From the NCBI RefSeq assembly GCF_026342405.1, contig NZ_JAPEMU010000001.1, positions 2,914,001 to 2,978,000 of the forward strand: a DNA stretch of 64,000 nucleotides. Reading direction: 5' to 3'. Under the pieces are notes generated by a model, which saw only the letters and a list, made by a program, of their open reading frames with translations, was not told the DNA's origin and ran no database searches. The stretch's first letter is position 1; every line of letters starts with the position of its first letter. Shown piece by piece: positions 1 through 10,048 of this stretch. The stretch is from Kitasatospora sp. NBC_00240. Lineage in GTDB: Bacteria; Actinomycetota; Actinomycetes; Streptomycetales; Streptomycetaceae. The translations under genes were made by a program, and so were the position numbers.

Positions 1-2315
1 TCTCCTCACTCAACGCCGTCATGATGCGCAACGTGCCGCCCACACCCGCCAACTACGCCCAGCGCTCCGGCCGGGCCGGCCGGTCCGGGCAGCCCGCGTT
101 GGTCACCACCTACTGCGCGACGGGCAACAGCCACGACCAGTACTACTTCCGCCACTCACAGGCCATGGTCGCCGGGCAGGTCGCCCCGCCACGCCTGGAC
201 CTGGCCAACGAGGACCTGGTCCGTTCCCACCTGCAGGGCATCTGGCTGGCCGAAACGGCCATGCGGCTGGGCCGCGCCGTCCCGGACGTCATCGACGTCA
301 CCTACGACCCGAACGGGGAGGAACGTCCCGACCCCGAGATGCCGCTGCCGCTGCGCTCCCACATCCGTGACGAGTCCCTCGACGAGAGCGCCCGGCTCCG
401 GGCCGTCACGGCCGCCCGCACCGTGCTGTCGCCGCTGATCCCCGACTTCGCGGACACCACCTGGTGGTACGACACCTGGATCGAGGACCAGGTCACCAAG
501 GCCCCCGCCACCTTCGACGAGGCATTCGAACGGTGGCGGGAGCTGTTCCGCGCCGCCGTGCTCGACCAGTACGAGCAGAATCGGCGAGTCGTCGACACCA
601 CCCTGAGCAACGGCGAACAGTCGCGCGCCCGTTCGCGCCGCCGCGAGGCCGAGACGCAGCGCGACCTGCTGCTGAACCGCTCCACCGACGCCAAGTCGGT
701 CATGAGCGACTTCAACCCGTACCGCTACCTCGCCTCCGAGGGCTTCCTGCCCGGCTACAGCTTCCCGCGCCTGCCGCTGGCCGCCTACATCCCGCGTTCC
801 GGCAGCCGCCGCAACAGCGACGGCGACTACCTCCAGCGCCCCCGCTTCCTCGCGATCCGCGAGTTCGGCCCCGGCGCGCTGATCTACCACGAGGGTGCCC
901 GGTACCAGGTCACCCGGATCCAGCTCCCGCCGGACGCCTCCGGCGATCTGGCGACGGCCGAGTCCAGGCGCTGCGGCGACTGCGGCTACCACCACGAGGT
1001 CCAGGTGGGCAGCAACCGCTGCGAGATGTGCAAGGAACCGCTGCCCACCAAGCGCAGCAACCTGCTGCAGCTGCACACCGTCTACACCACCCCCCGCGAG
1101 CGGATCTCCTCCGACGAGGAGGAGCGGCGCCGGGCCGGCTTCCGTCTGGAGACCTCCTACGCGTTCCAGGACCACGGCATCCGCAAGGGCCGCCTCACCT
1201 CGCACGTCAGCGACGCCGGCGACACCCCGGTGCTCGCCCTGGACTACGGCGACTCCGCCACCGTCCGCATCACCAACCTGGGGCGGGTCCGCGACAAGGA
1301 GAACGAGCCGGACGGCTACTGGCTCGACCTCGGCGACGGCCGCTGGCTCAACGACAAGGCCGCGGCGGACGCCATCGAAGGCACGGGTATGCCGGTCGCC
1401 GACGAGGACGGCAACGAGAAGCGCCGCAAGAAGCGGGTCCTGCCGTACGTCCAGGACCGACGCAACATCCTCGTCGTCACCCTTGACGAGCCGCAGCCGG
1501 AACCGGTCGCACTGTCGTTCATGTACGCGCTGGAGCGGGGCATCGAGGCCGCCTTCGAGCTGGAGGACGCCGAGCTGACCGCCGAACTCCTGCCCCCGGA
1601 CGACGGCCCGCGCCGCCGGATCCTCTTCACCGAGGCGGCGGAGGGCGGTGCCGGCGTGCTGCGCCGGCTCCAGCACGACCGGCATGCGCTCGCCAAGGCC
1701 GCCCGCACCGCCCTGGACATCTGCCACTTCGACGAGCGGGGGGTCGACCAGGGCGGTCCGGACGAGGACCGGGAGTGCGCGCGGGGCTGCTACGAGTGTC
1801 TCCTGACGTACGGGAACCAGACCCACCACCAGAAGCTCAGCCGCCACGCGGCCGGCCCGCTGCTGCTGCGGCTCGCCACGGCGCGGACCGAGCGGGCGGC
1901 CCGCGGGGAGTCGCGCACCGAGCAGTTCCACCGCCTGGCGGCCGATCAGTCGGCTGCCGGTGCGGACGGCGGCGCCGAGCCGTCGGCGACCGTCACGCCG
2001 ATGGAGGCCGACCTCGCCGAACTGGTCGCGGCCGGTGACCTCCTCGGCTGGCTCAAGGCCAAGGGACACCGACTGCCGGACGAGGTGACGGTCTTCGTCC
2101 CGGAGGCCGCGGCCCGCCCCGACCTGATCTTCCGCGTCGACGGCGGCAACGTGGCAGTGTTCGTCGACGGGCCCTTCCACAGCGACGACGCCACCCGCGA
2201 CGCCGACGCGGTGGGCCGGTTGGAGGACAACGGCTGGGACGTCCTGCGGTTCCCCGCCGGGGCGGACTGGGACACTCTCGTCGAGAGGAACGCCGGCTAC
2301 TTCCGCACCCGCTGA
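1..2315 (+). CDS. DISARM-like helicase C-terminal part with DUF1998 and Vsr/DUF559-like domain (5' partial)
   Basis: The gene enters from the left edge; the reading frame is already open at base 3, so the ATG at 21 is internal. The first residues carry superfamily 2 helicase motif VI (QRSGRAGRSGQ). A four-cysteine zinc-binding segment (two CxxC pairs, bases about 965-1035) and a cysteine signature ECARGCYECLLTYGNQ (about 1767-1825) match DUF1998, the domain of DISARM DrmB and MrfA-type helicases. The last 70 residues (PDLIF ... FVDGPFH) resemble a Vsr/DUF559 endonuclease fold. DISARM normally splits helicase (DrmA) and DUF1998 (DrmB) into two genes; here they look fused, with a nuclease-like tail. 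It is followed 65 bp later by a SNF2 helicase and then a methyltransferase, so a DNA-modification-linked anti-phage role is inferred. The exact subtype is uncertain because the N-terminus is missing. Confidence 0.8.
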   Translation, partial: SSLNAVMMRNVPPTPANYAQRSGRAGRSGQPALVTTYCATGNSHDQYYFRHSQAMVAGQVAPPRLDLANEDLVRSHLQGIWLAETAMRLGRAVPDVIDVTYDPNGEERPDPEMPLPLRSHIRDESLDESARLRAVTAARTVLSPLIPDFADTTWWYDTWIEDQVTKAPATFDEAFERWRELFRAAVLDQYEQNRRVVDTTLSNGEQSRARSRRREAETQRDLLLNRSTDAKSVMSDFNPYRYLASEGFLPGYSFPRLPLAAYIPRSGSRRNSDGDYLQRPRFLAIREFGPGALIYHEGARYQVTRIQLPPDASGDLATAESRRCGDCGYHHEVQVGSNRCEMCKEPLPTKRSNLLQLHTVYTTPRERISSDEEERRRAGFRLETSYAFQDHGIRKGRLTSHVSDAGDTPVLALDYGDSATVRITNLGRVRDKENEPDGYWLDLGDGRWLNDKAAADAIEGTGMPVADEDGNEKRRKKRVLPYVQDRRNILVVTLDEPQPEPVALSFMYALERGIEAAFELEDAELTAELLPPDDGPRRRILFTEAAEGGAGVLRRLQHDRHALAKAARTALDICHFDERGVDQGGPDEDRECARGCYECLLTYGNQTHHQKLSRHAAGPLLLRLATARTERAARGESRTEQFHRLAADQSAAGADGGAEPSATVTPMEADLAELVAAGDLLGWLKAKGHRLPDEVTVFVPEAAARPDLIFRVDGGNVAVFVDGPFHSDDATRDADAVGRLEDNGWDVLRFPAGADWDTLVERNAGYFRTR

Positions 2316-2380
2316 CCCCCTGCCGGCGACCCCGGCGTCAAAGACACTGGTCGAAGACACCTAAGGAACCGAGACACTTC

Positions 2381-5326
2381 ATGAGCCCCACGTACACGGC
2401 CGGCTCGCTGGTGACCGCCCGCGGCCGGGAATGGGTGGTACTGCCCGAGAGCGCCGCCGATCTGCTCGTCCTGCGCCCACTGGGCGGCAGCGACGACGAC
2501 ATCGCCGCCGTCTTCCCGGCCTTCGAGGACGTCGAGCAGGCCGTGTTCGCCGACCCCGGCCCGGACGACCTGGGCGACCAGTACGCCGCCGGGCTGCTGC
2601 GCACCGCGCTGCGCATCGGCTTCCGGTCCGGCGCCGGGCCGTTCCGCTCGCTCGCCTCCATCGCGGTCGAGCCGCGCGCCTACCAGCTGGTGCCACTGCT
2701 CATGGCGCTGCGCCAGCGCACCGTCCGGCTGCTGGTCTCGGACGACGTCGGCATCGGCAAGACCATCGAGGCCGGCCTCATTGCCAAGGAACTGCTGGCC
2801 CAGGGCGAGGCGAGCCGGCTGGCCGTGCTGTGCTCCCCGGCACTGGCCGAGCAGTGGCAGGGCGAGCTGCGGGAGAAGTTCGGCATCGACGCCGAACTGG
2901 TGCTCTCCTCCACCGTCTCCCGGCTGGAGCGCGATCTGGAGCTCGGCCAGTCGCTCTTCAAGAAGCACCCCTACACGATCATCTCGACCGACTTCATCAA
3001 GTCCACCCGCCACCGCGAGGACTTCGTCCGCCACTGCCCCGACCTGGTCATCGTCGACGAGGCACACACATGCGTCGCCGCCGACGACGCCCACGCCGGC
3101 CCCAAGTCCGGCGCCAACCAGCTCCGTTACGAGCTGCTCCGGCGGGTGGCCGCCGACCCCGAGCGGCACCTGCTGCTGCTCACCGCGACCCCGCACTCCG
3201 GCAAGGAGTCCGCGTTCCGCAACCTGCTCGGCCTGGTCAAGCCCGAGCTGGCCGAGCTGGACCTGGACAACCCGGCCGGCCGGGCCCGGCTCGCCGAGCA
3301 CTTCATCGCCCGCAAGCGCGCGGACGTCCGCAGCTACCTCACCAAGGAGGACGGCCTCGCCGACGACTCGCTCGCCGAGCGCACCGCCTTCCCCTCCGAC
3401 CGCTGGACCAAGGACGAGCCGTACAAGCTCGCCCCCGGCTACCGGGCACTGCTCGACGACGCGATCGCCTACGCGGGCGACCGCGTCCGGGCCGCCGGCG
3501 ACGAGGGCAAGCGCGAGGCGCGGATCGCCTGGTGGTCGGTGATCGCGCTGCTGCGCTCGATGGTCTCCTCACCGCGGGCCGCCGCCCAGTCCCTGCGGAC
3601 CCGCTCGGCCTCCGCCACGGCCCGGACCGCCCAGGAGGCGGACGTGCTGGGCGCGCCGCTGAACACCGACGCCGCGGACAGCGACACCCTCGAAGGCCTG
3701 GACGTCGCCCCCGGCGCCGGCGAGACCGAGGACGCCGGCGCCCGGCTGCTGGAGCTGGCCGAGCGGGCGCAGGCCCTGGAGGGCACGCAGCACGACGCGA
3801 AGCTGAAGGCGCTGGTCAAGCACCTCAAGTCACTCCTCGCTGACGGCTACCACCCGATCGTCTTCTGCCGTTACATCCCCACCGCCGAATACCTCGCCGA
3901 GGAACTGACCGGAGCCCTCGGCCGCAAGGCGAAGGTCGCCGCCGTCACCGGCACCATCTCCCCGCAGCAGCGGCTGGAGCGCATCGAGGAACTCGCCGCC
4001 GAGGGCGCCGACGACACGGCCGCCCGCCGCGTGCTCATCGCCACCGACTGCCTCTCGGAGGGCGTCAACCTCCAGCACCACTTCGACGCCGTCGTCCACT
4101 ACGACCTGGCCTGGAACCCGACCCGCCACGACCAGCGCGAAGGCCGCGTCGACCGGTACGGGCAGAAGCGCGACCAGGTCCGTGTCATCACCATGTTCGG
4201 CGAGGACAACGGCATCGACGGCAAGGTGCTGGAGGTCCTGTTCGCCAAGCACCGGCAGATCCAGAAGGACCTCGGCATCTCCGTGTCGGTGCCCGACGAG
4301 ACCGCGTCCGGCGTCACCGACGCCATCGTCGAGTGGCTGCTGCTCCACGGCCGGCAGGGCGTCCAGGACAGCCTGTTCGACATGCCCGCCGCCCAGCAGT
4401 CCTTCGACAAGGCGGAACGGGAGTGGAACTCGGCCGCCGAACGCGAGAAGACCTCCCGCTCCAAGTACGCCCAGCGGTCCATCCACCCCGAAGAGGTCGC
4501 CCGCGAGGTGGCCGCCGTCCGGGCGGCCCTGGGTGGGGCGGAGGAGGTCCGCGACTTCACGCTCGCCGCACTGCACGGGCTGGACGCCCTGGTCCGCGAC
4601 CCCCGGGACGGCACCGGCGACTTCACCGCGCAGGTCGGCGGTACCCCCGCGGGGCTGCGCGACGCGCTCGCGGCCACCCTCGGCGGGCGCATCGTCGAGG
4701 AGGACCGCCAGATCCCGTTCCGCACCGACCCGGCGATCGCCCGGGGCGAGGCGGCTCTCGTCCGCACCGACCCTGCCGTCGGAGCGCTCGCCTCCTACGT
4801 CCTCGACTCCGCCCTCGACGCGAACACCCCCGGTCCACGGCCCGCCCGCCGCTGCGGCGTGCTCACCACGGATGCGGTGACCGTCCGCACCACGCTGCTG
4901 CTCGTCCGGTACCGGTTCCACCTCACCCTGCCGTCGCGCACCGGGGAGAAGCAGGTGGTCGCCGAGGACGCACGGCTGCTCGCCTTCGAGGGCATGCCGG
5001 CCCGGGCCCGCTGGCTCGACGACGAAGCCGCGGCCGAGTTGCTGGCGGCACGCGCCTCGGACAACACCAACCCGCAGCTGGCCCGCAACCAGATCGTCCG
5101 GACCCTGGACGGCAAGGACGAACTGACGGATCACCTGAAGGAGTACGGCAAACGCCTCGCCGCCGAACTCGACGCCTCCCACCGGCGGGTCCGCAGGGCA
5201 GGCAAGGAGATCGTCTTGGGCCTGAAGGTCGTCCCGCAGGAGGACGCCGACATCCTCGGCGCGTACGTCTACCTGCCCGCCACCCCCGCGCCCGCCGCCG
5301 TCCCGTCCGCAGGAGCCGTCGCCTGA
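2381..5326 (+). CDS. SNF2-family helicase, DrmD-like
   Basis: This 981-residue protein is a DEAD/SNF2-type ATPase. Walker A (DDVGIGKTIEAG) lies near residue 124, the DEAH Walker B near 226, motif III-like LLLTATPHSG near 268, and the helicase C-terminal lobe has a motif V-like ATDCLSEGVNLQ and motif VI QREGRVDRYGQ near 585. This arrangement is that of DrmD, the SNF2-like helicase of class 1 DISARM, and of RapA-like DNA translocases. The long C-terminal third has no motif I recognise. The ATG at 2381 fits the start of conservation; its ribosome binding site is weak. The stop codon overlaps the start of the methyltransferase gene by one base (TGATG), so the two are translationally coupled. Role inferred: DNA translocation or remodelling in the defence complex. 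Confidence 0.85.
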   Translation: MSPTYTAGSLVTARGREWVVLPESAADLLVLRPLGGSDDDIAAVFPAFEDVEQAVFADPGPDDLGDQYAAGLLRTALRIGFRSGAGPFRSLASIAVEPRAYQLVPLLMALRQRTVRLLVSDDVGIGKTIEAGLIAKELLAQGEASRLAVLCSPALAEQWQGELREKFGIDAELVLSSTVSRLERDLELGQSLFKKHPYTIISTDFIKSTRHREDFVRHCPDLVIVDEAHTCVAADDAHAGPKSGANQLRYELLRRVAADPERHLLLLTATPHSGKESAFRNLLGLVKPELAELDLDNPAGRARLAEHFIARKRADVRSYLTKEDGLADDSLAERTAFPSDRWTKDEPYKLAPGYRALLDDAIAYAGDRVRAAGDEGKREARIAWWSVIALLRSMVSSPRAAAQSLRTRSASATARTAQEADVLGAPLNTDAADSDTLEGLDVAPGAGETEDAGARLLELAERAQALEGTQHDAKLKALVKHLKSLLADGYHPIVFCRYIPTAEYLAEELTGALGRKAKVAAVTGTISPQQRLERIEELAAEGADDTAARRVLIATDCLSEGVNLQHHFDAVVHYDLAWNPTRHDQREGRVDRYGQKRDQVRVITMFGEDNGIDGKVLEVLFAKHRQIQKDLGISVSVPDETASGVTDAIVEWLLLHGRQGVQDSLFDMPAAQQSFDKAEREWNSAAEREKTSRSKYAQRSIHPEEVAREVAAVRAALGGAEEVRDFTLAALHGLDALVRDPRDGTGDFTAQVGGTPAGLRDALAATLGGRIVEEDRQIPFRTDPAIARGEAALVRTDPAVGALASYVLDSALDANTPGPRPARRCGVLTTDAVTVRTTLLLVRYRFHLTLPSRTGEKQVVAEDARLLAFEGMPARARWLDDEAAAELLAARASDNTNPQLARNQIVRTLDGKDELTDHLKEYGKRLAAELDASHRRVRRAGKEIVLGLKVVPQEDADILGAYVYLPATPAPAAVPSAGAVA

Positions 5327-8300
5327 TGTCCGTTGCCACCCGCACCGCCCAGGTCTTCACCGCCGTCACCACCGTCGGCGGCCTGCTGCCCACCGACATG
5401 CTGCTGCGCATCGCGGAAGCCAGGAACCTGCCGGGCACCAAGCCCGCCGACTACGGACTGCCGGCCTCCGTGCCCGTACGGGACGAGGCCGAACGGGCCT
5501 GGGAGTACCTGAAGCCGCTCTGGCGTGAGCTGCGCGCGGCCCTCCCGTCCGACCCGGTCACGGGCGCACCGGCCGCCGACCCGACCGGACGGGCGGGCAC
5601 GGACTGGCTGGCGCAGCTGTTCCGCAAGCTCGACTTCGGGGCACTGGCGCCGGTCGGGGCGGCAGGAATCGCCGCCGACGCCGACCCCGGTCACCGCTTC
5701 CCGGTCAGCCACCGCCACGGCCCGGCGCTGATCCACCAGATCCCGTGGAACCAGGAACTCGACAAGCGGGCCGCGGCCGGGCAGATGCCGGCGCAGTCGA
5801 TGCTCCAGGACTGCCTCAACCGCACCGAAGCCCACCAGTGGGCGCTGCTGACCAACGGCCGCCGGCTGCGGCTGCTGCGCGACTCGTCGTCGTTCGCCAC
5901 GGCTGCGTACGTCGAGTTCGACCTGGAGGCGCTGTTCGACGGCGAGCTGTTCAGCGAGTTCGTGCTGCTGTACTGCGTGCTGCACGCGTCACGGTTCACT
6001 GTGGCGGAGGGCTCCCCGGCATCCGCCTGCTGGCTGGAGAAGTGGCGTGCCGAGGCGGTCAGTTCGGGTGCTCGTGCGCTCGACCAGCTGCGCCTCGGCG
6101 TGCAGAATGCGCTCACTGTGTTGGGCACCGGCTTCCTGCGCCACCCCGCCAACAGCGCGCTGCGCGACGACGTCCAGCCAAAGGCGCTCCAGGCGGCCCT
6201 GCTCCGGCTCGTCTACCGGCTGCTGTTCGTCTTCGTGGCCGAGGACCGCGACGCTCTGGTCCACCCTGATGCGACCGAGCAGCAGCGCGGGACGTACGAG
6301 AAGTACTTCTCCTCAGCACGGTTGCGCTCCCAGGCTCGTCGGCGTCAGGGCACCGCGCACGGCGACCTGTACGAGGCGCTGCGGATCGTCCTCGACGCGC
6401 TCGGCGAGCCGGACGGTCGGCCCGAGCTCGGGCTGCCCGGGCTCGGCGGCCTCTTCTCCCACAAGGACGCCGACGCACCGCTCGACGGGCTCAAGCTCTC
6501 CAACGAGGCCTTGCTCACGGCGGTGCGCCACCTCGCCCAGGTACGGGACCCCGGTGCCCGGCGGTGGCGGGCAGTGGACTACCGACACCTGGACGCGGAG
6601 GAGCTGGGGTCGGTCTACGAGTCGCTGCTGGAGCTGGAGCCGAAGCACTCGGCGGCCGACCGCAGCTTCGAGTTGGTCGAGGTGGCGGGCAACAGCCGGA
6701 AAACTACCGGGAGTTACTACACCCCTTCATCCCTCATCGAGTGCCTCCTCGACACCACACTCGACCCGGTGATAGACGACGCCGTGAAGCGCGGTGAGCA
6801 GCGCGCGGCGGCGGAGAAGCAGCCGGACGCGGCTGAGAGCATCGTCGCCGAACTGCTGGCTCTGACGGTCTGCGACCCCGCATGCGGTTCCGGGCACTTC
6901 CTCGTCGCGGCGGCGCGGCGGATCGCCAAACGGGTCGCGGCGGTCCGCGAACGCAACCCCGAACCGACAACAGACGCCATGCGGCACGCGCTGCACGAGG
7001 TGATCGCGCGCTGCATCTACGGCGTCGACCTCAACCCGATGGCCGTCGAACTGACCAAGGTGTCGCTGTGGCTGGAGGCCCTGGAGCCCGGCAAGCCGCT
7101 CGGCTTCCTCGACGCGCACGTGAAGCACGGCAACGGCCTGATCGGCGCAACACCCAAGCTGCTGGCCGGCGGCATCCCCGAGGACGCGTTCAAGGCGATC
7201 GAGGGTGACGACAAGAAGTACGCGGCCGGCCTCGTCAAGCGAAACAAGGCCCAGCGCGGAGGAGCGGACGAACTCCTATTCGACACGGACGCACTACCCG
7301 GCAACGACCGGTACGCCGCCATACTCGCCGGGATCACAGCCGCGCCGGCCGACATCCTGGAACAGGTACGAGCACAGGAACACGCTTACTACGAGTACGT
7401 CGAGTCGGAGTCGTACGTCCAGGACCTGCACGCCGCCGATGCCTGGTGCGCCGCGTTCGTCTGGCCCAAGCACGTCGGCGCGCCCGAGGCGCCCGTCGAC
7501 CAACTCTTCCGTTCCCTCCGGAGCCGCAACCAGTCGGCGGTCCCGGACGCCACCCACGCCGCGATCATCCGCCTCCGCAACCAGTACCGCTTCTTCCACT
7601 GGCACCTGGAGTTCCCTGAGGTCTTCTCCGTCCCCGAGTCGGGCACCGGTATCCAGCCCGGCACGGGGTGGGTCGGCGGCTTCGACGCGGTGGTCGGTAA
7701 CCCGCCGTGGGAGCGCGTCAAGCTCCAGGAGCAGGAGTTCTTCGCCCAGCGCGACCCCGCGATCGCCAACGCCAAGAACGCGGCGGCCCGCAAGAGCCTG
7801 ATCGCCGCCCTGCGCGACGACCCCGACCGTGCGCACCTCTACGCCGAATTCGAGGACGCCAAGCGCCGGGCGGAAGGTGAGAGTCACTTCCTGCGGGCCA
7901 GCAACCGCTTCCCGCTCACGGGCCGCGGCGACATCAACACCTATGCGGTCTTCACGGAGACCGACCGCATATTGACAGGACCCCGGGGGCGGACGGGCGT
8001 GATCGTCCCTACCGGGATCGCGACGGACGCGACGACGCAGTACTTCTTCAGAGATCTTCTGGACCACGGATCCTTGGCCAGTCTGTACGAGTTCGGAAAC
8101 GAGGAGAAACTCTTCGCCGCCGTCAAGGACTACGTTCGATTCTGCCTTCTCACCCTTCGCGGCCAAGGGTCACCAGACACCCCCATCTCCTTGGTCTTCA
8201 AGGTCCGCCAAGCCGCCCAGATTCCCGGCCGCGCCTACACCCTGACCTCTCGCGACATCCTGCAGATGAACCCCAACACGGGAACCTGCCCCACGTTCAG

Positions 8301-9456
8301 CAGCCGCCGCGACGCGGAGATCGCCCTCGGCATCTACCGCCGCATCCCGGTCCTCGTCCACGAAGGCCGAGAGGATGGGAACCCCTGGGGGATCTCATTC
8401 ATGCGCATGCTTGACATGGCGAACGACTCAGGCCTTTTCCGACCCAACGCCGAAGCAGGGGAGACGTTCGACGACCTCCTCAAGGACGGATGGGCCCTGG
8501 ACGGCAACGTCCTCGTGCGCGGCACGGAGCGGCTGCTCCCGCTGTACGAGGCGAAGATGCTCCACCACTACGACCACCGCTTCTCGACATACGAAAACGC
8601 CACCGTAAAGCAGCTCAACGAACGCACCCTGCCACGCTTCACACTGGAAAAGCACCAGGATGCGTCAGCAGTTCCCATGCCGCGCTACTGGGTGCCTGAA
8701 CAGGATGTTCCGACTGGTCGCTACGACAAAAACGGCGTGGAGGCCAAGGAGGCCGGCGTGGCCTCCCGTCTCACCGCCAAGGGCTGGGACCACGGCTGGC
8801 TACTCGGCTGGCGCGACATCGGCCGAGCGAGCGACGAGCGAACGATGATCGCGGCCGTTGCTCCGGCCCATGGCTTCGGGCACCCGTTCCCACTCGCTCT
8901 TCCGGCCTCGCCGAGCAACTCGCCGGTCCTCGCAGCAGCCCTGTCCTCGATGGCATGTGACTACGCAGTTCGCCAAAAGATCGGGGGCACACACCTCACC
9001 TACACCTACGTTGAACAGATGCCGATCCCGACGCCGGCCCAACTACTTCCCCACGCGGACAGCATCATTTCCAGGTTCATCGAACTCACCTACACCGCAT
9101 ACGACATGGCGCCCTTCGCCATCGACGTCGGCGACACAGGTACGCCGTTCCGCTGGGACCCCGAACGTCGAGCGGTGATCCGCGCCGAACTCGACGCGCT
9201 GTTCTTCCACCTCTACGGCATCTCGCGCGACGACACGGCGTACATCATGGATACCTTCAACGTCACCCGCACCAACGACCTCAAGGCGCACGGCACCTAC
9301 CGCACCAAGGAGCTCATCCTCGCCGAGTACGACCGGATGGCCGCCGCCGGGCTGACTCTGGAGAACCCGCTGATCGAGGGTGAGTCCGGCACCTATCGGT
9401 CCACGCTCAACCCGCCGCCGGGGCAGGGACCCCGCCACCCTGCGGCCGGCGAGTAG
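5326..9456 (+). CDS. Eco57I/PglX-like N6-adenine DNA methyltransferase, DrmMI-like
   Basis: This 1376-residue protein has the SAM-binding motif I DPACGSGHFL near residue 517, a GVDLNPMAVELTKVSLWLE segment about 50 residues later, and the catalytic NPPW motif of N6-adenine methyltransferases near 791. The order motif I then NPPW is that of gamma-type enzymes such as PglX/BrxX, Eco57I and DISARM DrmMI. About 500 N-terminal residues of mixed helical character come before it, and a C-terminal region of more than 500 residues probably includes the target recognition domain. A frame open much further upstream is a shadow inside the helicase gene; the ATG at 5326 has AGGAG ten bases before it and couples to the helicase stop. 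It should protect host DNA by methylation. The operon ends at a strong hairpin just downstream. Confidence 0.87.
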   Translation: MSVATRTAQVFTAVTTVGGLLPTDMLLRIAEARNLPGTKPADYGLPASVPVRDEAERAWEYLKPLWRELRAALPSDPVTGAPAADPTGRAGTDWLAQLFRKLDFGALAPVGAAGIAADADPGHRFPVSHRHGPALIHQIPWNQELDKRAAAGQMPAQSMLQDCLNRTEAHQWALLTNGRRLRLLRDSSSFATAAYVEFDLEALFDGELFSEFVLLYCVLHASRFTVAEGSPASACWLEKWRAEAVSSGARALDQLRLGVQNALTVLGTGFLRHPANSALRDDVQPKALQAALLRLVYRLLFVFVAEDRDALVHPDATEQQRGTYEKYFSSARLRSQARRRQGTAHGDLYEALRIVLDALGEPDGRPELGLPGLGGLFSHKDADAPLDGLKLSNEALLTAVRHLAQVRDPGARRWRAVDYRHLDAEELGSVYESLLELEPKHSAADRSFELVEVAGNSRKTTGSYYTPSSLIECLLDTTLDPVIDDAVKRGEQRAAAEKQPDAAESIVAELLALTVCDPACGSGHFLVAAARRIAKRVAAVRERNPEPTTDAMRHALHEVIARCIYGVDLNPMAVELTKVSLWLEALEPGKPLGFLDAHVKHGNGLIGATPKLLAGGIPEDAFKAIEGDDKKYAAGLVKRNKAQRGGADELLFDTDALPGNDRYAAILAGITAAPADILEQVRAQEHAYYEYVESESYVQDLHAADAWCAAFVWPKHVGAPEAPVDQLFRSLRSRNQSAVPDATHAAIIRLRNQYRFFHWHLEFPEVFSVPESGTGIQPGTGWVGGFDAVVGNPPWERVKLQEQEFFAQRDPAIANAKNAAARKSLIAALRDDPDRAHLYAEFEDAKRRAEGESHFLRASNRFPLTGRGDINTYAVFTETDRILTGPRGRTGVIVPTGIATDATTQYFFRDLLDHGSLASLYEFGNEEKLFAAVKDYVRFCLLTLRGQGSPDTPISLVFKVRQAAQIPGRAYTLTSRDILQMNPNTGTCPTFSSRRDAEIALGIYRRIPVLVHEGREDGNPWGISFMRMLDMANDSGLFRPNAEAGETFDDLLKDGWALDGNVLVRGTERLLPLYEAKMLHHYDHRFSTYENATVKQLNERTLPRFTLEKHQDASAVPMPRYWVPEQDVPTGRYDKNGVEAKEAGVASRLTAKGWDHGWLLGWRDIGRASDERTMIAAVAPAHGFGHPFPLALPASPSNSPVLAAALSSMACDYAVRQKIGGTHLTYTYVEQMPIPTPAQLLPHADSIISRFIELTYTAYDMAPFAIDVGDTGTPFRWDPERRAVIRAELDALFFHLYGISRDDTAYIMDTFNVTRTNDLKAHGTYRTKELILAEYDRMAAAGLTLENPLIEGESGTYRSTLNPPPGQGPRHPAAGE

Positions 9457-9462
9457 TCGGCT

Positions 9463-9495
9463 CTGCCCGCCTGGCGCTGTGCGCCAGGCGGGCAG
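9463..9495. terminator. Bidirectional hairpin terminator after the methyltransferase gene
   Basis: A perfect 15-bp inverted repeat (CTGCCCGCCTGGCGC and its complement) with a TGT loop begins seven bases after the methyltransferase stop. It separates that operon from the converging NUDIX remnant. There is no T-run, which is usual for actinobacterial hairpin terminators. Confidence 0.75.
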
Positions 9496-9508
9496 GTGAG
9501 TTCCGCGT

Positions 9509-9993
9509 CTATGCCGCCGGGACGCCCCGGAGGAGCATGGGCAGGTGGGCGCCCCGACTGAGGGCCGCGAACGCCTGTTCCACCCGGCGGTGCTGGTCGG
9601 CCTCCATAATGTCGGCGAGTGCGGCGCGCTGGACCCAGCGGAGTTCGACGATCTCCGCCGGTGGGCGGTGGCGCCTGACGATCTCCTCCTGGGTCGGCAC
9701 GAGTCTGCCGCCCCAGTAGACGAGGTTCATGCCCTCGGGCAGGAGCTGCATGGTCACGTAGTCCACGGCCAGGACGCGGGCGAGCGGCAGGACGAGGCCC
9801 GTCTCGTCTCGACGTGCCGCCGGGCGGCGAGGTGCGGGAGTTCGTTGCGTTCGGCGCTGCCGCCGGGGAGCAGCAGGCCTTCCTTGTAGGTGGTGCCGAT
9901 CAGGAGGACGGCACCGTGCCGGTTGAGGATGAGGGCCTGGTGACCGAGGCGGCGACCCGGCGGGTCGGTCAGGATCCTGGGCAGCGAGAACAT
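9509..9993 (-). pseudogene. NUDIX hydrolase, frameshifted
   Basis: Two leftward reading frames together make a NUDIX protein of about 162 residues. The first (ATG at 9993) runs MFSLPRILTDPPG ... GLLLPGGSAERNE and loses frame near 9807. The second resumes with ETGLVLPLARVLAVDYVT and ends at 9509. One extra base near 9807 restores a continuous NUDIX box of the form G-x5-E-x7-R-x4-E-x-G-L. Two of the usual box glutamates are also replaced (H and T), so the protein may already have lost activity before the frameshift. A sequencing error would explain the shift but not those substitutions. Confidence 0.75.
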
Positions 9994-10048
9994 CGTGGTG
10001 TCTCCAAGAGGGTTGAGTGGTGCGCAGCTTGCGGAGAGGAATACGGAG

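Noticed and set aside
156..2360. Long leftward open frame of 734 codons opposite the helicase gene
   Set aside because: Its translation is low-complexity Val/Gly/Arg-rich sequence typical of GC-rich antisense shadow; the plus-strand frame has clear helicase and DUF1998 motifs.
4333..5325. Upstream extension of the methyltransferase frame
   Set aside because: The extra codons overlap the conserved SNF2 helicase gene in another frame and encode Arg/Pro-rich shadow sequence; ATG 5326 has a ribosome binding site and couples to the helicase stop.
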